A stretch of DNA of 64,000 nucleotides from contig JAZKJV010000684.1 of assembly GCA_037367405.1 (NCBI GenBank), forward strand, positions 1,569,119 to 1,633,118. The letters run 5' to 3'. Origin of the DNA: Ottelia alismoides. Its lineage: Eukaryota > Streptophyta > Magnoliopsida > Alismatales > Hydrocharitaceae. Each line of letters starts with the position of its first letter. Position 1 is the first letter of the stretch. The notes beneath the pieces are model-generated. The model was not told the DNA's origin. It was given only the letters and a program-made list of their open reading frames with translations, and did not search any database. Positions 56,873 to 64,000 of the stretch are shown here, one piece after another. The translations under genes were made by a program, and so were the position numbers.

Positions 56873-57235
56873 GCAATGTGTTGTAGCCTAATTTGTATAT
56901 AATTACTTTTTAATTTATTTTCTTATACATTATTTCTACCTTTTTCTGACTTATACATATTTCAGCTCTTATTTCTTTGAACACATTATTTGATTATCTA
57001 TGTTAATACATCTCTTTGTTGTGTTTGATGCAAGGGCCCACTACACGAGGATGACTTCTTAGGAGGTCGATGCAGCCAAGCTTGGTGGAGACCGACCTTC
57101 TTATCGTAGCCAGTAGGATAGGCAACAAGCATAGCAAGGAGAATACTTTGCATAGATCTTAGCTTAGGATTTTATTTTTTTTAAGAGAGTGATTTATTAT
57201 TAATTATTAGTTGTAATAATATAGGGACTTGGAAA
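56873..57235 (+). other. E5 leader remnant
   Basis: About 360 bp of leader-like DNA after the PBS, without coding motifs, ended by the - strand LTR fragment. The rest of E5 is missing. Confidence 0.5.
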
Positions 57236-58745
57236 TTTGACTCTAGGACCTATTTTACTAATTGTCTGTTCACTAGGGGGTCCTTGCAATTTTCTTTGAG
57301 TTTTCTTCGCCTTCTTGGCGGATCGTCCGAGTGGGTATATTATTCGTACTCGGTTTAGCACGACACTCACCCAATTAATCATAACCAAGAAAAGATCTCC
57401 GGAGGAGTGTCTCGGCTTAAATTTATATTCGGGGCAAGTCTGGGGTCGAACACAAGGAGGCAAAGGAACAACTTTAGGTTAACTCAGAATAATTAGGTCT
57501 AGGTTATTCAAAGTAGTGTTTTTTTAATTTTTTTAATGTAAAAACAATATGGATGCAAAATGCAGGTGAATTACATTAATAAGGAAACACACAACTTAAA
57601 TAATTTTAATATGAAATTAGTCCAATTTAGCTAAATTATATTTTTCCTAGAAACCTAATCCACTGATGAATGCAAAACATCTTTTTTTGGAACTTGAAGG
57701 GTTAAAATGCAACAACGAAAAAGGCACACTTGTAATGGGTTTTACAAAATTTTTACAGAAATAGAATGCACAAATTATGAAAATTTTAGCGGAACATAAA
57801 CATAATGGAATGAGGTTATAGTAACGTTTTTTTTGAATTTTCTAACAATACATGATTTTTATGATTTTTAATGAAAACAGAGTGACTATAAGTATTTAAT
57901 TCCTAATAAATACATATGATCAATTTAGCCATAGATCTAATTATTTCAAAAAGGTATTTATATGAGCAAAATCCATGTGAGTTGGAATTTCACGAAAATA
58001 ATGTGTGTGGATTTAATTAAAAATCATTTACAAAAATCATTCTACAATTTATCTAAGACAAAGAAAAACTCCAATTAAGATGAAATTTGGTATTAATTTA
58101 AGAACATTTCAAGGCATCATTTTTTATTTTTTAGAAATTTTTGGAGCAATCTTAAATTAAATATGAATTTAAGAGCACAAATTGGGTAAAATATGTAATA
58201 TTTCATTTGAACAATTTTAATTAATTACCCAAAGCTTACAAAAATACAAGTAAATATCCAAATGATAGAGGATTAGTTGCTCAACAACATGACATTTATC
58301 ATTAAATACAATGTTGCAAAAAAGATATCCAAATTAACGTGTAAACACAAGGGTATCCGTGTAAATTCAGAAACTAAAATTACAATGCAAACTATGTACA
58401 TGGATGTTTTTGTAATAATAGAAAAGTAATAAAATAAAAGTGTAATTTTTACATAATAAAGAAAATTAAAATGAGCTTCTTCCTCCGTAGGACACGAAGT
58501 GGGATGGGGTGAAGCGTGGCGATGTATGGCTGGAGGCTGCGGGGGATGACAGCGATGCCTGCACGGGGCCACTGATTGGACGCGAGGGGCAGACATGACA
58601 ACTAGATGCGGTGAGATGCAGTCGACGGCTGGAGCGTTGGGTGGAGCACCGCAGAGGAGGCACAACTGCGGGCGGCGCTGGTGGTGCTATGATGGTCGCG
58701 GAGGAACGCATCGAGAGTAGCGGGCACGACTAGATGTGTGAGGGA
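57236..58745 (-). repeat. Athila-type LTR fragment, 3' half, - strand
   Basis: Read on the - strand from 58745: a GC-rich block (58740-58490), then blocks matching E1 2480-2580 (ATATTTTACCCAATTTGTGC, CTCTTAAATT, TTGCTCCAAAAATTTC). It ends with TTCCTTTGCCTCCTTGTG and TCGACCCCAGACTTGCC at about 57476-57440, equal to the E1 tail near 3975-4010. The U3 and promoter start are missing. Confidence 0.82.
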
Positions 58746-59478
58746 AGGTGATTGGGGGCTACACCGTAATTAATTTTTAATTATCTATAAATTATTATTT
58801 TGGGAGTTTTAATTTTTCCTAAACAAATCATGATTAGACATATCTATGATACTTTTAGTTTTAAAAAATAATTAAGTTTGCTCTTTATTAAAAAACACAT
58901 AGTCTTCATTATTTAATTTATTAAAAATATTATTTTGCATTTAAAAATTCCAAAAAATATAGTAGGTCAATTTTATCAAATTTAACTTATGTCAAATTTT
59001 GATACTTTTTGCGTACCATTTGCATGAATAATTGCAGAAAACACCTCGGAAAGAGTCATTTTTCATGCATGCATTTCATGTCATAAAAATACAAAAAATG
59101 TTTCCTAGATTTGTCATTGCATAGATAATTAAGGAAAATTCACCTTATGGATTTTGGGCTTATTTGCATATTAATTTTAGTTTTCCAATTTAGGCTAAGT
59201 AACTTTAAATTTGACACTTTGCATTTGCATTTCATCATCATTTGCATAAAAAATTGCCAAAAACATTTCCCTTGAACCTAGCATCTAGATAATCTAAAAA
59301 TCTTCCTAATGAAACAATGGCCTTCCGGAATTTAACCTTGGGCTTTCCCAAGTAAAATAAATTTGACCACCTCGTACTTAATCAAACATTAGTTAAAAGG
59401 TAGTTTTTATTAATCAGAATTTGCTTGCCTGCAACAAACATAGCGTTAATTCAACATTATTAGGTAAGGGTATCTTCA
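58746..59478 (+). repeat. Athila-type LTR fragment, 3' end, + strand
   Basis: Colinear with the last part of the E1 LTR: AAAAAATAATTAAGTTTG, CATTTAAAAATTCCAAAAA, TTTTGCGTACC, GCATTTGCATTTCATCATC, ACCTTGGGCTTTCCCAAG, TTGCCTGCAACAAAC, and the end ATCTTCA at 59478. No PBS follows, so it is an isolated tail. It meets 57236-58745 head to head. Confidence 0.75.
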
Positions 59479-59855
59479 GGTTTTTCAACTACTAACATGG
59501 ACTTAAATCGAAAAGGAATGGGTCTAAATCATTGGAGGAGTCACACGTAATTGGAGATGAACCTCCTTCGAGATCATAGCCCTGACACTCTGATGAGGTC
59601 ATAGAAGCACGGGTGATGCTGTTGTGCATGCTATAAGGAACAAGTGCTCCTCGAACCACGCCAATCCTCCCCCCTCCCTTTCTCTCTCTCACTCTACTTG
59701 ACGAAGAATCGGAGAGGCATTGTCTTTATTTTTCTTGCATACCAAAATTTGCGCTCATGGTTTAGGAGAAATAAAGGGAGGATGTTTTCACAAAGACATA
59801 GAGTTGGAGAGAAGATTTTTCTGGAGAGGAAATAGAGGGTGCAAAACATGATGCC
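59479..59855. other. Spacer between LTR fragments
   Basis: Small frames on both strands (59492-59692 -, 59644-59835 +) without recognised domains. A TC-rich run lies at 59668-59698. Probably decayed element DNA. Confidence 0.4.
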
Positions 59856-62800
59856 TGACGAATGGATTATTTCGAGTTTCCTAACGTCAGGTCTTGGAGG
59901 GGTTGCGGTGTCCGACATGTTGGATCTGGCAATCACTGTATCAATGCCTCTCTCATCATTTAGAACTCAAATATTCCAATCAATCAACAATTAACCCATA
60001 CCAATGATTAAGCAAATAAATGTAGGTGAGCTAAAATTTATTATACCCTACAAAGAATGTGTATATCACGTAAAGAGTAGGGGTCGAACCTCAAAGGAGC
60101 ACACAAGGTAGAGTAGCAAAAATGAGTAGACAATTTAGAATATTTTTGTGTTTTTTATTTTTAAGTTTTGTGGTCTTATCATTTTTATATAATCATGTTT
60201 TCAATTTTGCAGTTTTTTTACTTTTAATATATATTACTTATAATATATATAGAGTATATCAAGAAAAGGATAAAATATTTTTTTGGATTTTTCGAATATA
60301 GTAAATACACTAAAAAATTATGATTTTTTTTGAGTTTCATAAAATTTTCTCTAATTTTGGTTTTTTTGCATAATTTTGAGATTTTTATCATTTTTAAATG
60401 AAGAAATACACAAATAAATAAAATAATAATTATGGGAACTTGAGATGGGATTAATATATATCTATCAAATCAGATTGATCCCAAATTTTATTTTCTTGAA
60501 TACTAGAAAAAGTAAAGAAAATTTATATATTTAACATATATATTTTTTATATTTTTTGTGAATTTTATATTTTATAAGTTTTTCTATGTTTTTCATTTTT
60601 AGGAGTTTCTTATCATATTTTTGCAAAAATAACTAGTCATAAAATCAAATATGCTTAAATAAACATGTAGATATTTTTCTGGAATTTTTAAAACATTATG
60701 TAATTTTTATGGATTTTCAAACGCAAAGTTGGAAAAAATGTAATGTTTTGTATTTTTATAAATAGGAAAAATAAATCTAATTACCTTAAGAAAATATATG
60801 TGATATAATATGATTCCATGCGCTTAAAATATTTTTCCTATAGTTTTAAGATTTAAAATTCTAATTTTAACAAATATAAACCTAAAACTAAATCTGCTAT
60901 ACAAGGATCTATATGCAATTTCCTTAAAGTTTCTGAGCATTTAATAACATTTCAAGAAAATTCAAGGGCATGCGAGATTTTTTCACATTTAAAAACATTA
61001 TCCGCACTAGTAGGGGTTAAAATGCAATATTCCAGATTAATAGGGTCCAATATGCGAATTTACTAGAAAATATTACACTAATATTTGATGTTTTTGGACT
61101 AAATAGAAATACACAAACCCTCTAGGGAGTAGACACAAAATACCCAGGTACCTCACGTGGAGCGACATGTGATATGACATGGATTGGATTTAGGTGCAAA
61201 TCAAGGAAAGCTTAAGGGTCTTAGCGTAAATATTACAAATTTTTTATAACTTCAAATGATAGTTTCTAGACTTAAATTAGAATACAAAAAGCATAGGGAA
61301 ACCTATGCAGAATACTCCCTTGTGACTGATAGACGGTGACGACGCTTCCACATGGCTCACTTAAACAACGGGCGGTCCAGATGGTGCCCTACTAGTTCGT
61401 GGATCAAAGGCCAATATTAGATCTTGGCTCTGAAGAGTAAAGATGACCTTATCCAACGACTTTGACCAGAACTAGAGCCTCAAGGAAATCGAATGATTGC
61501 TTCTTTGTTGGAATAACATGAAAGAAGGCCAAGCTTGGCCTCCTTCGATCGAGTGTATCTCCACCCTCCTGTGACTCGGTGGTCTCCTAGCATGCTCAAA
61601 ATGGAGTTGAAGCTCCTCCGCACCTGCAAGATGCTTCAAAATGGTCCAGATTCCGGCGAAGGGGTGCTAGAGCTCTGGTCTCCTAGAGCTCTGTTTTGAG
61701 GTTCGACTCCTCTCCAGAAGGCTTGTGGACATCCAAGACCTCCACAAAAATGTTCTCTAGATAGAGACAAAGGCCCTCGGCCCAAAGATGAGGATGAAAG
61801 ACAATGGATGAATGGGGTGGATGAGCTCCGACGAAGGTGGTGGATGGTAGCTTGATGGATCTCAATTCTTGTAGAATCGAGGGGAAACAGGGGGAAAACG
61901 TGGACAATGCGATGAGGATTAGAAATGAAGTGGAAATTCGGTTTGATCATAATTGGGATACATGGAATTTGAGCTAGAGCTTAATGTTCCAGTAATCTAA
62001 GATCTAAAATTAAGCTACTCTACAAATCAAATGCCGAAATAAAATACTACACTAAGTTGAGGAATCGAAATCTACCTAACATGGTAAAGGAATAGCAGTT
62101 CAAACCTTGAAATTAGGGAGTAGGACAGCTTCGCTTGAGCATGTTCGGCCAGGCTTGGATCGCGTTCCTCCACCTCCTTCTCCACGCATAAGTCCCATGA
62201 GATGCACCTATTGTCAATAAGGATGATCCGGATGAAGAGAAATGGGGATGAAGATGGATCATAACATATTAGCTTTAAATGGAGGTCGAAGGCGAGATAA
62301 ATAAGAAGGCAACTTTGGCTAGTTTTTGCAGGTGAATCAATGTATCTCTGACCAAGCAATCACCTGGGTGTGACAGTCCAAGGATCGAGGGATAGATTTT
62401 GTGAAGAACTTGAGCTTAAATAGTGAATGCATCAGACAGAGAAAAATGGAGAAGAAGAAAAAGAAGGGTTGGCATTCTGACGTGCCTAGACTTAGGCGTG
62501 GGTATAGTTGACTGGTAGGTCAACCAATGCTTACGCTTATTGGTCAACGCTAGGCACTAGAAGACATAATAGAGATGAAAATAGAAATAAAAGAGAAATA
62601 AAATAGTAAATGCTTTTATTATTTTTTCTCAAAACATGAAAATTGTTTCTTATTTTATGTACCATTTTAGGTGATTTTATTTATTTATATCAACTCATTT
62701 ATTATGTGTTATGATTTACAAGTATAATTAAATGTATAAATACTTGAATTTTATGTATTTTAGTTTACTTTTGTATTTTATATTTTATTATTTTATATAC

Positions 62801-63386
62801 ATAATTTATATATTTACAATATATTTAAATATGTATTTATATATTTATTTTTATGAGTTTATTTCAATATTTAAATATGGGTATGCATAATATAAGTATA
62901 GTATAACTATGCATTTATTTGCATTTATTTAATTTAATAATTTTTTATTTATTTCTTTTCATGTTTATATTTTTACGATAATTCAATTAGTATTTACAAA
63001 TATTAAAAATATAAACAGAGTAAACATACAAAGAATGAATTAAATGTATATAAAATTATATAGGTACATTGTACAATGGGCCCCAAAAGCCAAAATTTGC
63101 ATCTAAAAATTCTAATGAAACCACCTTCATTAGATATATGATTTACTTAGAGTATAACAAAGATGGGTTTGATCAATTTTGAGTTCAGATGGAGAAGATA
63201 TGAATTTGTAAAGTTTTGTTTGCTGCTTTTCAACCGTGTGTTCCAGTCACACTATACATGGTTTTCATGTGCAATTAATTTGGTCCTTTTCTATGTACTT
63301 CTATATTTGGTGTCAGAAATATTTTTATTTGAAGTGTATATGAGTATGTAAAATTAGTTTAGGTTTCAGCTATGTACAATGTACAT
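59856..63386 (-). mobile_element. Solo LTR of an Athila-type element, - strand
   Basis: About 3.5 kb. Read on the - strand it starts TGTACATTGTACA (a palindrome), has a U3 colinear with E5, a GC-rich block (62560-61320) and a tail with GTTCGACCCCTACTC near 60085, and ends ATTCGTCA. ATGCC precedes the low end (59851-59855) and TGCC follows the high end (63387-63390), consistent with a 5-bp duplication that lost one base. No PBS or internal DNA on either side. Confidence 0.72.
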
Positions 63387-63404
63387 GCCACCTAGGGTTT
63401 CTGG

Positions 63405-64000
63405 TAGGGCTGTCAGGAAAGCTCGAGCTCGATGAGCTCAACTCAGACTCGAGTCGTTAAGGGCTCGCGAGCCGGACTCGAAGCCTTAACGAGCCCGAGC
63501 TCGAGTTGGGTGTTATGGCTCGTTAGCTTATCGAGTCGAGTCTGAGTTGGGCATTGTTCAACTCGGAAACTCGACTCCATAACTCATTTTCCATCTTAAT
63601 AAAAAAATAAAATGTATATACCGAAACTTCCACATTGAGTTTGACATAAAATAGAGGTTAACATTTTTATTGTCCAAAAAGCTATAGAAAAGAGTATAAA
63701 AAATCAAAATTACAAATGTCATTTACATAATTTAATGTATGAATGGAACAATGACTCATTAGAGGTTCATGAGCCTGCTCATTTTGAGGCTCGTGAGCCA
63801 GCTCAGAAACTCATGACTCGATAAGAGGCTCGTGAGTCAGCTCATTTTGATGCTCGTGAACCAACTCTGAAACTCATGGCTCGATAAGAGGCTCGTGAGT
63901 CAACTCGAACTCGACGAGTTCGAGTTCGAGTTGGTGATCCAGGGCTCGACCCTTATCGGGCTCGAGTTCGAGCCGTAGGTTTTCTTATCGAGTTTGAGTA
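63405..64000. mobile_element. hAT-like element, left part, leaves the window
   Basis: Starts TAGGGCTGTCAGGAAAGCTCGAGC, an end type related to TAGGGATGAGCA at 2853. The end is saturated with GAGCTCGA, CGAGTC and GGCTCG motifs. An AT-rich part (63590-63740) is followed by tandem units of about 60-70 bp with GAGGCTCGTGAG, CAGCTC and AAACTCATG-CTCGATAA. No coding sequence within the visible 0.6 kb. Confidence 0.6.

Noticed and set aside
59479..59855. A gag start on the - strand downstream of the solo LTR at 59856
   Set aside because: No primer-binding site follows the LTR end, and the peptide shows only a weak resemblance to the E1 gag start.
1..64000. tRNA, rRNA, CRISPR arrays or bacterial-type operons
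   Set aside because: None seen; the repeats are LTRs, minisatellites and transposon ends, and the sequence is typical of plant heterochromatin.

Overview
The window is plant nuclear DNA made almost entirely of nested LTR retrotransposons. No cellular protein-coding gene, rRNA, tRNA or CRISPR array could be supported. The evidence for a plant is the presence of Athila-type Ty3/gypsy elements (primer-binding site close to TGGCGCCGTTGCCGGGGA, very long LTRs, RT box FMDD) and a chromovirus of the Tekay/Del type with a C-terminal chromodomain. A large angiosperm genome is likely; the species and even the monocot/eudicot side cannot be read from the sequence.

Layout. Element E1 (209-16553, + strand) is a complete but mutated Athila-type element with 3-4 kb LTRs and a perfect 5-bp target duplication GTGGC. 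It sits inside the 5' LTR of an older related element, E2 (1-208 plus 16559 to about 24690). E2 has a leader, a protease-like domain and an unrecognised ORF, but no reverse transcriptase, RNase H or integrase. A solo LTR on the - strand (20059-23398, target duplication TACAT) lies in E2, and a 0.9-kb hAT-like element (2853-3754) lies in the 5' LTR of E1. From 24.7 to 31.7 kb there is a mosaic of LTR scraps, a G-rich minisatellite, a hAT-like end, microsatellites, a decayed chromovirus integrase and foldback elements.

E3 (31746-40782, - strand) is a full Tekay/Del-like chromovirus with target duplication ATTAG and very similar LTRs, so it is the youngest large insertion. It carries several frameshifts and stops, and its protease active-site Asp is replaced. 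E4 (40914 to about 52482, + strand) is an Athila-type element whose 5.4-kb LTR contains an internal 1.6-kb tandem duplication; it is cut off inside RNase H. From 53.4 to 63.4 kb there is another Athila-type LTR with PBS and leader, two oppositely oriented LTR fragments, and a second - strand solo LTR (59856-63386). A hAT-like element starts at 63405 and leaves the window.

How the parts work together: all coding remnants belong to retrotransposon replication (Gag, protease, RT, RNase H, integrase). The LTRs supply promoters (TATA boxes, clusters of CACGTG) and the PBS and polypurine tract supply priming. The most unusual signals are (i) repeated hairpin plus polypurine-tract modules between integrase and the 3' LTR, shared by E1 and E2; (ii) a leader splice donor (GTAAGT) at a matching position in three diverged elements; (iii) E2 as a possible non-autonomous Athila derivative with its own ORF; and (iv) an imperfect palindrome at the outer tip of nearly every Athila-type LTR.
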